Position numbers and translations under genes: made by a program. Under the pieces are notes generated by a model. It ran no database searches and was not told where the DNA came from. It saw only the letters and a program-made list of their open reading frames with translations. From Acidobacteriota bacterium (GTDB lineage Bacteria; Acidobacteriota; Blastocatellia; Pyrinomonadales; Pyrinomonadaceae), in NCBI GenBank assembly GCA_025463135.1, contig JAOAPY010000032.1:1-64000 (forward strand): 64,000 nucleotides of DNA, given 5' to 3'. Below, piece by piece: positions 18,297 through 27,689 of this stretch; positions within the stretch are counted from its first letter, which is position 1; the number at the start of each line of letters is the position of its first letter.

Positions 18297-20135
18297 ATGA
18301 CTGCGAACGGCTGGTTACAAATCCTGTTCTTCTTTGCGCTGATCCTGGTGGTGACAAAACCGCTTGGCGTCTTCATGGCGCATGTTTTCAATCGTGAGAA
18401 GACCTTTCTTGATCCGGTGCTGCGTCCCGTCGAGCGATTGATCTACAAACTGACTGGCGTGGACGAAAAGCGCGAGATGCGTTGGACGGAATATGCCGTC
18501 GCAATGCTTTTGTTCAGCGCTGTCTCAATGCTGGTGCTTTATTTGATTCAGCGGCTGCAGGGCCACTTGCCGTTTAACCCACAGCACCTGGCGGGTGTCG
18601 ATTCGAGCGGCAGCAGTACCGGGTCGTTTGTTGGTTCGGCCTTTAACACCGCGGCGTCGTTCACGACGAACACCAACTGGCAGAGCTATGTGCCCGAAAC
18701 GACGATGAGCTATCTCACACAGATGGCCGGGTTGGCTTATCACAATTTCACTTCGGCGGCAGTCGGTATCGCGCTCGCTATTGCGTTCATTCGCGGCATC
18801 GCGAGACGTGAGATGCAAACGATCGGCAATTTTTGGGTGGACACGGTGCGCGCAATGCTTTGGGTGCTGCTTCCTTTCTGCATCGTCGGCGCGCTGTTGC
18901 TTGTATCTCAGGGCGTTGTACAAAACTTGAAGCCATACGATACGGCTCAATTGGTCGAAGCACAGAGTGTAGAAGTTGATAAGAAAGATGCCGACGGCAA
19001 CGTAATCAACAAAGTCGATGGCCAGCCGGTTAAAGAGACGCAGACCATAACGACGCAAACAATTGCCCAGGGGCCGGTCGCGTCTCAGGAAGCAATCAAG
19101 ATGTGGGGCACGAATGGCGGTGGCTTCTTCAACGCCAACTCGGCGCACCCTTTCGAAAACCCCACGCCCTTCTCGAATCTCCTGCAGATGTTTGCGATCT
19201 TTGCCGTTTCGGCTGGATTGACTTACACGTTGGGCCGCCTGACTGGATCGCAGAAACACGGTTGGGCCGTCTTTGCCGCCATGGCCGCGCTGTTTGTGGG
19301 AGGCGTGGTCGTTGCCTATTGGGCAGAGGCGCGGGGCAATCCGTTGCTGGCAGGAGCCAACCAGACAGTAAGCGCAACCCAATCGGGCGGCAACATGGAA
19401 GGGAAAGAGGTGCGCTTTGGCATAGCCAACAGCGCGCTATTTGCCACCGCGACCACCGATGCGTCCTGCGGTGCCGTCAACGCGATGCACGATAGTTTCA
19501 CACCGCTCGGCGGGTTGGTGCCGCTCGCGAACATCATGCTCAGCGAAACGATCTTCGGGGGCGTGGGCGCGGGTATGTACGGCATTTTGATTTATGTAGT
19601 CCTGGCAGTGTTTATCGCAGGATTGATGGTGGGACGTACGCCCGAATATCTGGGCAAGAAGATCGAGTCCTATGACGTGAAGATGGCGATGTTGGTGGCA
19701 CTCGTCTTTCCCCTGGTGATTTTGACCTTCACCGCTATTGCCATCGTCGAACCCAATTTCGGGACTTCGCAATTGAACAACGTGGGACCGCACGGCTTGT
19801 CGGAAATCCTTTACGCCTACACATCGGGGGCCGGCAATAACGGTTCGGCGTTTGCGGGCATTTCAGCGAACACCTACTGGTACAACACGACTATCGGCAT
19901 AACGATGCTGGTTGGGCGGTTTTTCATGATCATCCCAATGTTGGCCATTGCGGGAAATCTGGCGCGTAAGAAGATTGTGCCGCCATCGCTGGGAACGTTC
20001 CCAGTGACGACGCCACTCTTCAGTACATTGCTCGTGAGTGTAATCGTGATCGTGGGCGCGTTGACGTTTTTCCCTGCGCTGAGTCTGGGGCCAATCGTCG
20101 AACACTTGCTGATGAATGCGGGAAAGACGTTTTGA
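18297..20135 (+). CDS. kdpA: KdpA, potassium-binding channel subunit
   Basis: The 612-residue inner-membrane protein belongs to the superfamily of K+ transporters and forms the ion path of the KdpFABC pump. The four selectivity-loop regions are seen: [58 protein letters not shown] and [16 protein letters not shown]. It is longer than the E. coli protein (557). The extra length lies mainly in a hydrophilic loop at about residues 215-262 ([20 protein letters not shown]), just before the second loop region. Genes follow in the order F-A-B-C. Confidence 0.98.
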   Translation: MTANGWLQILFFFALILVVTKPLGVFMAHVFNREKTFLDPVLRPVERLIYKLTGVDEKREMRWTEYAVAMLLFSAVSMLVLYLIQRLQGHLPFNPQHLAGVDSSGSSTGSFVGSAFNTAASFTTNTNWQSYVPETTMSYLTQMAGLAYHNFTSAAVGIALAIAFIRGIARREMQTIGNFWVDTVRAMLWVLLPFCIVGALLLVSQGVVQNLKPYDTAQLVEAQSVEVDKKDADGNVINKVDGQPVKETQTITTQTIAQGPVASQEAIKMWGTNGGGFFNANSAHPFENPTPFSNLLQMFAIFAVSAGLTYTLGRLTGSQKHGWAVFAAMAALFVGGVVVAYWAEARGNPLLAGANQTVSATQSGGNMEGKEVRFGIANSALFATATTDASCGAVNAMHDSFTPLGGLVPLANIMLSETIFGGVGAGMYGILIYVVLAVFIAGLMVGRTPEYLGKKIESYDVKMAMLVALVFPLVILTFTAIAIVEPNFGTSQLNNVGPHGLSEILYAYTSGAGNNGSAFAGISANTYWYNTTIGITMLVGRFFMIIPMLAIAGNLARKKIVPPSLGTFPVTTPLFSTLLVSVIVIVGALTFFPALSLGPIVEHLLMNAGKTF

Positions 20136-20169
20136 AGAACAGTGATGAGTAATGAGTGACGAGAAAAAA

Positions 20170-20375
20170 ACTTTGACTCTAGCGGCTATGCCGCCCGATT
20201 TGCGGAAGGTCTACGACCTTCCGTTGCAGGCCCTCTTGGTATCGGGCTGCGCCCCTTCTCTAGTTCTGTGGGAGCAGACCGCGTTTCAAAACTCCTGGGG
20301 CGTAGCCCCTCTTTGAAATTTGACTTCCGTGCCGGTAGGGCTCAGCCGCTACCGCACATCAGGCGGCAAAGCCGC
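20170..20375. repeat. Cluster of short hairpins between kdpA and kdpB
   Basis: The 248-base gap between kdpA and kdpB carries a string of small perfect hairpins: gcggc-tat-gccgc, ggaaggtc-tac-gaccttcc, ggggc-gta-gcccc and gcggc-aaa-gccgc. No protein is supported. The series could be a repeat array or a processing or attenuation region that sets the KdpB:KdpA ratio. Confidence 0.6.
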
Positions 20376-20383
20376 AATAGGAT

Positions 20384-22426
20384 ATGGTTACGAAGAAAGC
20401 TATTTGGAACGCGCAGATCGTAAAGCGCGCGATCATCGAATCATTCTTGAAGTTGAATCCGCGCGCGATGATGAAGAACCCGGTAATGTTCGTGGTCGAA
20501 GTCGGCAGCGTCTTGACAACCTTTCAACTGATTCGCGGTCTGGTGGCGCCGCTGCCGGGGATCACGCATACGGGATTCGAGTTACAGATCACTCTTTGGC
20601 TCTGGTTCACGGTGCTCTTCGCCAACTTTGCCGAAGCCATGGCCGAAGGACGCGGCAAAGCTCAGGCAGACAACCTGCGAAAGGCCAAAACCGAAACTAC
20701 GGCCAAGCGTCTCTTGCCTGGCGGAAGTTATGAAGTAATAAACGCACCTTTGCTTCGCAAAGACGACATTGTGCTGGTAGTGGCAGGCGAGTTCATTCCC
20801 GGCGACGGCGAAATCATCGAAGGCGTAGCCTCTGTTGACGAGTCGGCCATCACGGGTGAATCGGCGCCGGTGATTCGTGAAGCCGGTGGTGACCGTTCGG
20901 CCGTTACGGGCGGGACGCGGGTCCTTTCCGATCAGATCAAAGTGCGCATTACCTCCAATCCGGGTGAGACCTTTATCGATCGCATGATTGCGCTGGTCGA
21001 AGGAGCTGAGCGGCAGAAGACGCCAAATGAAATCGCGCTCAACATTCTGCTCGCGGGCCTGACAATTATTTTTCTGCTCGCCGTGGTGACGCTGCAGCCG
21101 TTTGCGATCTATTCAACCGCGCCACAAACAGTTTTCGTGCTCGTTTCGCTTCTCGTCTGCCTCATTCCGACAACCATTGGCGGGTTGCTCTCCGCGATTG
21201 GCATTGCCGGTATGGATCGCCTGATCCAACACAACGTGCTCGCGATGTCCGGGCGAGCAGTCGAGGCGGCGGGCGACGTGAACACGCTCTTGCTCGATAA
21301 GACGGGCACGATCACTTTAGGCAATCGGCAGGCGGCAGCCTTCATTCCATTGCCGGGAGTCGATGAACAAGAGTTGGCCGAAGCCGCGCAATTGTCTTCG
21401 CTGGCGGATGAAACTCCCGAAGGCCGATCGATAGTTGTGCTGGCGAAGGAGAAGTACGGGTTGCGCGGGCGTGAAATTGCGCCGCACGAAGCAACCTTCA
21501 TCCCGTTCACGGCGCAAACGCGAATGTCCGGCGTTGACTTTGACGGCCGTGAAGTTCGCAAAGGCGCTGCCGACGCTATTGAAAAGTATGTCATCTCATT
21601 CGGCAGAACTGTGCCGGTTGAGCTGACTGCTATCGTTGAAAGTATTTCCAGAGCAGGCGGTACTCCTTTGGTTGTGGCCGAGGACCGCCTGGCGCTCGGC
21701 GTCATTCACTTAAAAGACATTGTGAAAGGAGGAATGGTCGAACGTTTCAATCAAATGCGGCAAATGGGCATCAAGACGATCATGATCACAGGAGACAACC
21801 CGCTGACCGCAGCCACAATTGCGCGCGAAGCTGGTGTCGATGACTTTCTCGCCCAGGCAACGCCGGAAGACAAAATGGCACTGATTAAGAAAGAGCAGGC
21901 CGGTGGCAAGTTGGTGGCGATGACGGGCGACGGCACCAACGACGCGCCGGCCCTGGCCCAGGCCGATGTTGGCGTCGCTATGAATACAGGAACGCAAGCA
22001 GCGAAAGAGGCCGGCAACATGGTCGATCTCGATTCGAACCCGACGAAGTTGATCGAGATCGTCGAGATCGGAAAACAACTACTAATGACGCGCGGTGCGC
22101 TTACTACCTTCTCGATTGCGAACGATGTGGCGAAGTATTTTGCGATCATTCCCGCGATGTTCGCCGGCGCTTTCCCCGTATTGAACGCACTTAACATTAT
22201 GGGATTGCGCACGCCCCAATCGGCCATACTCTCAGCGGTAATCTTCAATGCCCTCGTCATCATTGCTTTGATTCCGCTGGCATTGCGAGGCGTCAAGTAC
22301 CGGCCCATGAGCGCAGCATCACTGTTGCGACGCAACCTGCTGATTTACGGATTTGGCGGCTTGGTGGCGCCGTTCATCGGCATCAAGATCATCGACGTGA
22401 TCGTTCACGCGATTGGGCTTGCATGA
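20384..22426 (+). CDS. kdpB: KdpB, P-type ATPase catalytic subunit
   Basis: The 680-residue P-type ATPase hydrolyses ATP to drive potassium uptake with KdpA. Motifs include ITGESAPVI in the actuator domain, the phosphorylated aspartate at residue 305 in [11 protein letters not shown], and [10 protein letters not shown] in the nucleotide-binding domain. The hinge [12 protein letters not shown] and [20 protein letters not shown] complete the set. Length and motif order match the family with no sign of damage. An aggat ribosome site precedes ATG 20384. Confidence 0.98.
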   Translation: MVTKKAIWNAQIVKRAIIESFLKLNPRAMMKNPVMFVVEVGSVLTTFQLIRGLVAPLPGITHTGFELQITLWLWFTVLFANFAEAMAEGRGKAQADNLRKAKTETTAKRLLPGGSYEVINAPLLRKDDIVLVVAGEFIPGDGEIIEGVASVDESAITGESAPVIREAGGDRSAVTGGTRVLSDQIKVRITSNPGETFIDRMIALVEGAERQKTPNEIALNILLAGLTIIFLLAVVTLQPFAIYSTAPQTVFVLVSLLVCLIPTTIGGLLSAIGIAGMDRLIQHNVLAMSGRAVEAAGDVNTLLLDKTGTITLGNRQAAAFIPLPGVDEQELAEAAQLSSLADETPEGRSIVVLAKEKYGLRGREIAPHEATFIPFTAQTRMSGVDFDGREVRKGAADAIEKYVISFGRTVPVELTAIVESISRAGGTPLVVAEDRLALGVIHLKDIVKGGMVERFNQMRQMGIKTIMITGDNPLTAATIAREAGVDDFLAQATPEDKMALIKKEQAGGKLVAMTGDGTNDAPALAQADVGVAMNTGTQAAKEAGNMVDLDSNPTKLIEIVEIGKQLLMTRGALTTFSIANDVAKYFAIIPAMFAGAFPVLNALNIMGLRTPQSAILSAVIFNALVIIALIPLALRGVKYRPMSAASLLRRNLLIYGFGGLVAPFIGIKIIDVIVHAIGLA

Positions 22427-22430
22427 GTGA

Positions 22431-22546
22431 GAGTAATCAGCAATCAGTGATCAGATTTTCGTGTCGCAAAGGGATTACGAACCAGCGACTCGCGCGGAAG
22501 AACCAGAACCGGAACTGCCGTTGCTGACCACTGATTACTGACTACA
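22431..22546. repeat. Imperfect inverted repeat between kdpB and kdpC
   Basis: The left part aatcagcaatcagtgatcag (about 22435-22454) is roughly complementary to tgaccactgattactgac (about 22525-22542). It is built of the same cagt/actg words as repeat family D and may be a diverged member. Confidence 0.5.
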
Positions 22547-22557
22547 GAGGACTGAAC

Positions 22558-23136
22558 ATGAAAAACCTTATAACCGCAATTCTAATGACTGTCGTGACGA
22601 CTGTCCTTTTTGGTTTGATCTATCCGCTGGCCGTTACCGGTATCGCGCAAGTGATCTTTCCCGAGAAAGCAAACGGGCAACTGATCAAGCGTGCGGACGG
22701 GACGGTGATTGGCTCACGCATCATTGGCCAGCCGTTCTCGACGCCCGGCTACTTCCGTTCAAGACCGAGCGCAGCGGGAATTGCGGGCTACGATGCCGGA
22801 GCGTCGTCAGGGTCAAATCTTGGACCAACAAGTCAGAAGTTGATTGACCGCGTGAAGTCTGAGGTGGAAAAAGCGCAACTCGAGAATCCTGGCAAGCCCG
22901 TGCCGGTCGATTTAGTGACGACTTCCGGTTCAGGACTTGACCCCGATATCTCACCGGCCGCCGCCGACTTCCAAGTCCCACGCGTCGCGCGCGAACGCGG
23001 GGCAGCTGAGGATGAGATTCGCCGGATCGTGGCGATGCACACTGAGAGCCGTCAGTTTGGCTTTCTCGGTGAACCGAGAGTGAACGTGCTTGAGCTTAAC
23101 GTTGATCTAGATAGTAAAAGGCCGATGAAGAAGTAA
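22558..23136 (+). CDS. kdpC: KdpC, potassium ATPase assembly/affinity subunit
   Basis: The 192-residue protein has one N-terminal membrane helix (residues about 5-28) and a soluble domain. The conserved FPEKANGQL, GSRIIGQPFSTPGYFRSRPS and TSGSGLDPDISPAAA segments identify KdpC. It stabilises the KdpA-KdpB complex and raises nucleotide affinity. The length is typical. An agagg ribosome site lies before the ATG. Its stop is at once followed by tandem-repeat DNA (family D). Confidence 0.97.
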   Translation: MKNLITAILMTVVTTVLFGLIYPLAVTGIAQVIFPEKANGQLIKRADGTVIGSRIIGQPFSTPGYFRSRPSAAGIAGYDAGASSGSNLGPTSQKLIDRVKSEVEKAQLENPGKPVPVDLVTTSGSGLDPDISPAAADFQVPRVARERGAAEDEIRRIVAMHTESRQFGFLGEPRVNVLELNVDLDSKRPMKK

Positions 23137-23139
23137 GGA

Positions 23140-23319
23140 GTAGTCAAGTCAGTAGTCAGTAGTCAGTTGTTAGTAGTCAGTAGTCAGTAGTCAGTTGTTA
23201 GTAGTCAGTTGTTAGTAGTCAGTGTCCCTATTTTTGTCCTGGAGCGAGACCGAGATAAAGGTGCAAGAAAATCAAAGACCAAAGACCAAAGACCAAAGAC
23301 CAACTGACTACTGACCCAC
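23140..23319. repeat. Repeat family D, copy 1 (tandem words in inverted arrangement)
   Basis: The left arm is made of repeated agtagtcagt and agtcagttgtt words (about 23140-23222). The centre contains gagcgagaccgag. The right arm has four perfect aaagacc units (23274-23301), then aactgactactgacc, which complements the left arm. A second unit with the same centre and arms lies at 24482-24632. The pair brackets the KdpD N-terminal gene. Confidence 0.85.
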
Positions 23320-23325
23320 GTATTA

Positions 23326-24486
23326 ATGGACCACAACGGTAACAGCAAATCCCCGGAGTCTCTGCTCGCTAAGCTTCAAGAGGGTGAGCAGGCGGGACTG
23401 CGTGTCTATATCGGAGCCGCTCCTGGCGTCGGTAAGACCTACCAGATGCTTGAAGATGCGCATCAGCTCGAGCGTCAGGGCGTGGATATCGTCGCCGCGG
23501 TTGTCGAAGCGCACGGTCGGGAAGAAACCGCATCGTTGATCGGAGACCTGGAGTGCGTGCCGCTCCGGCGTATTGAATATCGCAACGTCACGCTCGAAGA
23601 AATGGATGTTGAGGCCGTAGTCGCGCGCCACCCTGACGTGGCGGTTGTGGACGAGCTGGCCCACACCAACGTTCCGGGCTCGAAGAATCGCAAGCGTTAC
23701 GAAGACGTGATTGAACTGCTGAACGCCGGCATTTCAGTGATCACTGCGGTCAACATCCAGCATCTCGAATCATTGAACGATGCAGTGGCACGTACAACTG
23801 GTGTGTGTGTCAGGGAGACAATCCCCGACTATTTTCTGCGTCGGGCCGATGAGGTGGTCAATGTCGATGTCTCCGTTGAAACCCTGCGGACACGATTGCG
23901 CCAGGGGAAAATTTACGACGTCGAAAAGATTGAGCAATCGCTCCATAACTTTTTCCGCAAAGGCAATCTGTCTGCACTGCGAGAGTTATCACTACGACAG
24001 GTGGCGGCGGATCAGGCCACTAAGGCGCATGACTATCGCGAGCGGGAAGGTCTCGAACAAGCCGTCATTCCAGAGAAGGTGATGGTCTGCATGGCCTCGC
24101 GCGGCAGCGCCAAAAAGCTTTTGCGGATGGGTTCGCGTATTGCCGGCCGCCTGGCAGGTGATTGGTATGCAGTCTACGTTGAAACGCCCCGTGAGGAGAT
24201 GGGCAGGATAAAACCAGATGACTATGCAGCCTTGCAGGAGAACATCCGCTTTGCCGAAGACCTTGGCGCGAGGGTCGTCAAACTCAAGGCGCGCCGAGTA
24301 GCCGACGCCTTGATTGATTTTGCGCGGCGCGAGGGAATCACAAATGTCGTCTTCGGCCAGTCCTCGCGATCGCGCTGGGATATTTTATTGCACGGCTCGG
24401 TTATCAACCGTTTTCTGGACGAAGTACGCGACGCGGCGGTCCAGGTTGTACCGATGAATCAGAAGTCGGAAGTCAATGGTCAGTAG
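23326..24486 (+). CDS. Stand-alone KdpD N-terminal sensor protein (KdpD domain plus USP domain)
   Basis: The 386-residue soluble protein matches only the cytoplasmic N-terminal part of KdpD. The KdpD domain (about 20-230) has Walker A GAAPGVGKT and Walker B-like VAVVDELAHTN. A universal-stress-protein-like domain follows (about 245-375, with VFGQSSRSRWDILLHGSV). It has no transmembrane segment and no kinase domain. In classical KdpD these parts sense intracellular conditions and adjust kinase and phosphatase activity. Here it would have to act in trans on the kinase encoded at 14484-15653, or on the one at 24645-26519. The last few codons and the TAG stop fall at the start of repeat D copy 2. 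Confidence 0.93.
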   Translation: MDHNGNSKSPESLLAKLQEGEQAGLRVYIGAAPGVGKTYQMLEDAHQLERQGVDIVAAVVEAHGREETASLIGDLECVPLRRIEYRNVTLEEMDVEAVVARHPDVAVVDELAHTNVPGSKNRKRYEDVIELLNAGISVITAVNIQHLESLNDAVARTTGVCVRETIPDYFLRRADEVVNVDVSVETLRTRLRQGKIYDVEKIEQSLHNFFRKGNLSALRELSLRQVAADQATKAHDYREREGLEQAVIPEKVMVCMASRGSAKKLLRMGSRIAGRLAGDWYAVYVETPREEMGRIKPDDYAALQENIRFAEDLGARVVKLKARRVADALIDFARREGITNVVFGQSSRSRWDILLHGSVINRFLDEVRDAAVQVVPMNQKSEVNGQ

Positions 24487-24632
24487 TCAGTTGGTTTTGG
24501 TCTTTGGTCTTAGGTCTTAGGTCTTAGGTCTTTAGTTCTAGTCTCTTGTCCCAATGTTTTTGCTCTGAAGCGAGACCGAGGTGAAGGTCCAAAAAACCGC
24601 AAAAATCAAAAATCAAAGACCAAAGACCAACT
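24482..24632. repeat. Repeat family D, copy 2
   Basis: A left arm of cagtagtcagttgg and ggtcttag words, a centre containing gaagcgagaccgagg, and a right arm ending atcaaagaccaaagacc. The arms are roughly complementary, and the centre matches the copy at 23140-23319. It begins inside the stop region of the KdpD N-terminal gene and ends just before the next start codon. Confidence 0.85.
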
Positions 24633-24644
24633 GCCAACTATCTT

Positions 24645-26519
24645 ATGAACTTACGCACCAAGCTCTTGGCAAGCTATCTGATTTTTGTTCTCGCACTGAT
24701 CGTGCTCGGCGGGTGGAGTGCATTACGGCTGCGCGAGATGGGCGACGTCTCGCGGCGCATTATCTCGAACAACTACGATTCAGTGATCGCCGCTCAGGAA
24801 ATGAAAGAGAGTCTTGAGCGACAGGACTCTGCGGCAGTTTTTGCGCTGCTTGGCGCGCGGGAACGGGCAGTAGCGCAGATGCGCGAGCATCGAGCACGCT
24901 TCGACGCAGACTTTAAGAAAGCCGCCGATAACATAACCGAGCCAGGCGAGTCCGACGTGATCGAGACGATTCGTCGCGACCGCGATGCTTACTACCGGAT
25001 GTTTGATGTTTTTCTCACCAGGGTTAAGGCCACGGAGGATGGTGCTCCGCCGCCAAATGTCTTAGAGCGCAGCGAAGAATCAGCCGAGCGCAGCGAATAT
25101 TTCACGCGGCTCGAACCGCAGTTCAACAAGTTGCGTGCTGACTGCGAGCATCTCTTGCAGCTTAACCAGCGTGCCATGCTTGCCAAGTCGGAGTCGGCCC
25201 GCGGCGTCGCGCGCCGCTGGTTTTATCTTACCTTGTTGATGGCAGGTTTTCTTGTGGTCGCGGGTCTTGCGCTTGCATTTGTTCTTGCCAGCCGCATAGT
25301 GAAGCCGCTTCGCCAACTGACAGCGTCGACCGTCCGGATCACAGGGGGCGATCTCGAGGCCAAGGTGCAGGTCACTTCGCATGATGAGATCGGCGTGCTC
25401 GCTGCCGAATACAACCGCATGGCTGAGCGCATCCGGCAACTACGCCACTCGGATATGGGCCAACTCATCATCGCGCAGCAGACCACCGAGGCGGCGATAG
25501 ATTCTCTGTATGATCCCGTGATTGTTACCGACGCCGAAGGCTGCGTGACCAAACTCAATCCGGCGGCGGAAGAGATTTTCGGATCGGAAAGCGAGAACGC
25601 TGGTAAGCCCGTCGGGGAAATTGCGCGCGACCAGCTTATTGCCGGGGCGGTCGCTGAAGCCTTGCGTTCGCAGCGTCCGGTCGCGGGCGAAGGCGCGGTC
25701 TCGGTTTTGCCGCTTGCGGTTGATGGCTCTGAGCGCGCCTTTCGCCTGCGCACGACGCCAATGCGCGACAACGAGAAGCATTTGGTCGGCGCGGTCACGC
25801 TTCTTGAAGACATCACGCACCTGCGCGAGATTGATCGCCTCAAGTCTGAGTTCATCGCCACAGCGTCACATGAGTTGCGAACTCCTCTAACGAGTGTCCA
25901 GATGGGCGTCTATCTTTTACTCGAAGGTTCAGTGGGAGAGTTGACGGACAAGCAGCAGGAGGTGCTCGAGGCTTGTCGTCAGGACTGTGATCGTCTCGAT
26001 AAATTGATGCGTGACCTGCTCGACCTCTCTAAGATCGAGGCGGGAGAAAGTCAGCCGCAGCTCGCCTCTATTAGCGCGCGTGAGTTGATCACGACCGCCG
26101 TCAAAGAATTGCGCCCGCAAGTAGAGGCAAGAGGCTTGCAGCTGCTGGTTGACGCTCCAGTTGATCTCTCGTCCGTGATGGTTGATCGCGCGCAGATCGA
26201 ACGTGTGATCAGCAATCTCGTCATAAACGCCATTCGCTATACAAGGCACGGTGAAATCAAAATCAGCGCTGAGCAGCGGGACGCTCACGTGGCCGTGTCT
26301 GTGTCCGATACTGGTCGTGGCATTCCGCCCGCGTACCTTCCGCACATCTTCGATAAATTTGTACAGGTGCCGGGAGCTTCAACGGGGGGAGTGGGATTAG
26401 GACTCACCATCTCGAAATCAATCGTAGAAGCGCACGGCGGTCAAATCAGCGTTCAGTCGGCAGCGGGGCGAGGTACGACTTTCACATTCACTCTGCCGCT
26501 GAGGAGTGGATCCGGATGA
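24645..26519 (+). CDS. Membrane sensor histidine kinase (KinB-like sensor, HAMP, PAS, HisKA)
   Basis: The 624-residue protein has an N-terminal membrane helix and a helical extracytoplasmic sensor region (about 30-185) resembling KinB-type four-helix bundles. A second helix (about 195-220), HAMP (about 220-272), a PAS domain (about 280-390), HisKA and HATPase_c follow. The phospho-accepting histidine is residue 409 in ATASHELRTPLTS; VINAIRYTRHG and GVGLGLTISKS are the ATP-binding boxes. It overlaps the receiver gene by ATGA and follows the KdpD N-terminal gene, so it is likely part of the potassium regulatory set. The signal is unknown. Confidence 0.92.
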   Translation: MNLRTKLLASYLIFVLALIVLGGWSALRLREMGDVSRRIISNNYDSVIAAQEMKESLERQDSAAVFALLGARERAVAQMREHRARFDADFKKAADNITEPGESDVIETIRRDRDAYYRMFDVFLTRVKATEDGAPPPNVLERSEESAERSEYFTRLEPQFNKLRADCEHLLQLNQRAMLAKSESARGVARRWFYLTLLMAGFLVVAGLALAFVLASRIVKPLRQLTASTVRITGGDLEAKVQVTSHDEIGVLAAEYNRMAERIRQLRHSDMGQLIIAQQTTEAAIDSLYDPVIVTDAEGCVTKLNPAAEEIFGSESENAGKPVGEIARDQLIAGAVAEALRSQRPVAGEGAVSVLPLAVDGSERAFRLRTTPMRDNEKHLVGAVTLLEDITHLREIDRLKSEFIATASHELRTPLTSVQMGVYLLLEGSVGELTDKQQEVLEACRQDCDRLDKLMRDLLDLSKIEAGESQPQLASISARELITTAVKELRPQVEARGLQLLVDAPVDLSSVMVDRAQIERVISNLVINAIRYTRHGEIKISAEQRDAHVAVSVSDTGRGIPPAYLPHIFDKFVQVPGASTGGVGLGLTISKSIVEAHGGQISVQSAAGRGTTFTFTLPLRSGSG

Positions 26520-27280
26520 GCAAACGCATTCTTATTATTGATGATGAAGAGAACATCCGTCGCGTGACCCGCATGACGTTGGAGGCGGTGGGTTATGAAG
26601 TTTACGAGGCCGGCGACGGTGAACGAGGCCTGGACTCTTTCGGGGATGGCTTTGGTTGGGACGCGGTTCTGCTGGATCAAAAGATGCCCGGGATTAACGG
26701 CCTCGAGGTCTTGCGCCGCATCAAGGAGCGTCGACCGGCAGCGCGCGTCATTATGGTGACAGCGTATGCTTCGATTGAACTTGCGGTTGACGCAATGAAA
26801 CTCGGCGCGACCGATTTCGTGCGTAAGCCAATGACGCCCGAGATCGTTCGCCACGCGGTAAAGGCTGCACTGTCGAAAGCTGAATCGCCGTTTTCCGCGA
26901 CTGGTGCGCCAGCCGAGTTGGAAACGCACTCTCGACCGCTTATTGATACGGTGACGCTGAATGGTTTTCACATCTCACGCTCTTCGGATCTAGACAATGA
27001 CACGCAGGACGAAGCGAAGGAACGGCGCTTTATCGTCACGGATCCAAATGGAAGTGAGCACGCGGTAACGGTAAAGATAGAAGATGAATCTGTGAGCTAC
27101 GTCGAGCGTATGACCCGCCGTAGTCTCCCGCCGGAGAATTCATTCTGGACCCAACGTGCGGAAAGGACCCTCGCTGAATATTTATGGAACGAGGGACAGA
27201 CACCGCCAAATGGAACGTTGACAGTCAAACCGGTTCACCCGGACGAACTGCCCATGGCCGAACGTTGGACCAGCCATTGA
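26516..27280 (+). CDS. Response regulator with receiver domain and unrecognised C-terminal region
   Basis: The 254-residue protein starts with a complete receiver domain (about 1-120): phospho-acceptor aspartate in AVLLDQKMPG, threonine in MVTAYAS, lysine in VRKPMTPE. The remaining 130 residues show no helix-turn-helix, AAA+ or enzymatic motif. They contain RRFIVTDPNGSEHAVTVKIE and WTQRAERTLAEYLWNEGQTP, which suggest a small beta unit followed by an amphipathic helix. Translational coupling (ATGA) with the kinase shows they form a pair. A protein-protein output is likely; its target is unknown. Confidence 0.88.
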   Translation: MSKRILIIDDEENIRRVTRMTLEAVGYEVYEAGDGERGLDSFGDGFGWDAVLLDQKMPGINGLEVLRRIKERRPAARVIMVTAYASIELAVDAMKLGATDFVRKPMTPEIVRHAVKAALSKAESPFSATGAPAELETHSRPLIDTVTLNGFHISRSSDLDNDTQDEAKERRFIVTDPNGSEHAVTVKIEDESVSYVERMTRRSLPPENSFWTQRAERTLAEYLWNEGQTPPNGTLTVKPVHPDELPMAERWTSH

Positions 27281-27365
27281 CCTTGACCCCGATGGATTCA
27301 GAGCCTGTTTCTTGTCAGTTTGGGGCGTAACCTCGCGAGTAATCCTTCGGGCAAGGCGCTCTCTC

Positions 27366-27539
27366 CGCTCCAGAGGAGCGAAATGTCTATAGCCAGGAGC
27401 GCACTCCTGGAGATCTCGCTCCGTCAGGAGCGAAACCGAGCAGCGGAAGCTTCGCCATAATGGGCAAAAGGGATTACGCTCCTTCGGAGCTTTGGAGTTA
27501 GGAAGGCGCTGGCTATAAACATTTCGCCCCTCTGGGGCG
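27366..27539. repeat. Dispersed repeat family B, copy 2
   Basis: It starts cgctccagaggagcgaaatg and ends with the complementary cgcccctctggggcg, and the inner tctatagcc/ggctataaa words also pair. It has the same architecture as 2411-2573, with internal hairpins such as gctccttcggagc. It fills most of the 409-base gap between the receiver gene and peptide deformylase. Confidence 0.8.
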
Positions 27540-27578
27540 ATGCTACCGACGTAACGGGCGTGCTGATAAGCTAAGTCG

Positions 27579-27598
27579 CACAGACTTTTATGTCTGTG
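27579..27598. repeat. Short hairpin upstream of peptide deformylase
   Basis: cacagac-ttttat-gtctgtg forms a perfect 7-bp stem about 90 bases before the deformylase start. It may be a fragment of a longer dispersed repeat. Confidence 0.5.
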
Positions 27599-27689
27599 TA
27601 TTTGGGGTAAAGAGAACAAACTGAAGTTTTCTACATCTGAAGCGGGGCTAAGCAGCACAGCTTTCTAAGATGGTGCGGGGGTCTTTTGG

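Noticed and set aside
18525-19382. 285-residue minus-strand open frame
   Set aside because: It is antisense to conserved parts of kdpA, with no domain of its own.
23140-24632. CRISPR array
   Set aside because: The repeated words are only 7-10 bases, directly abutting and without unique spacers of constant size; no cas genes are present.
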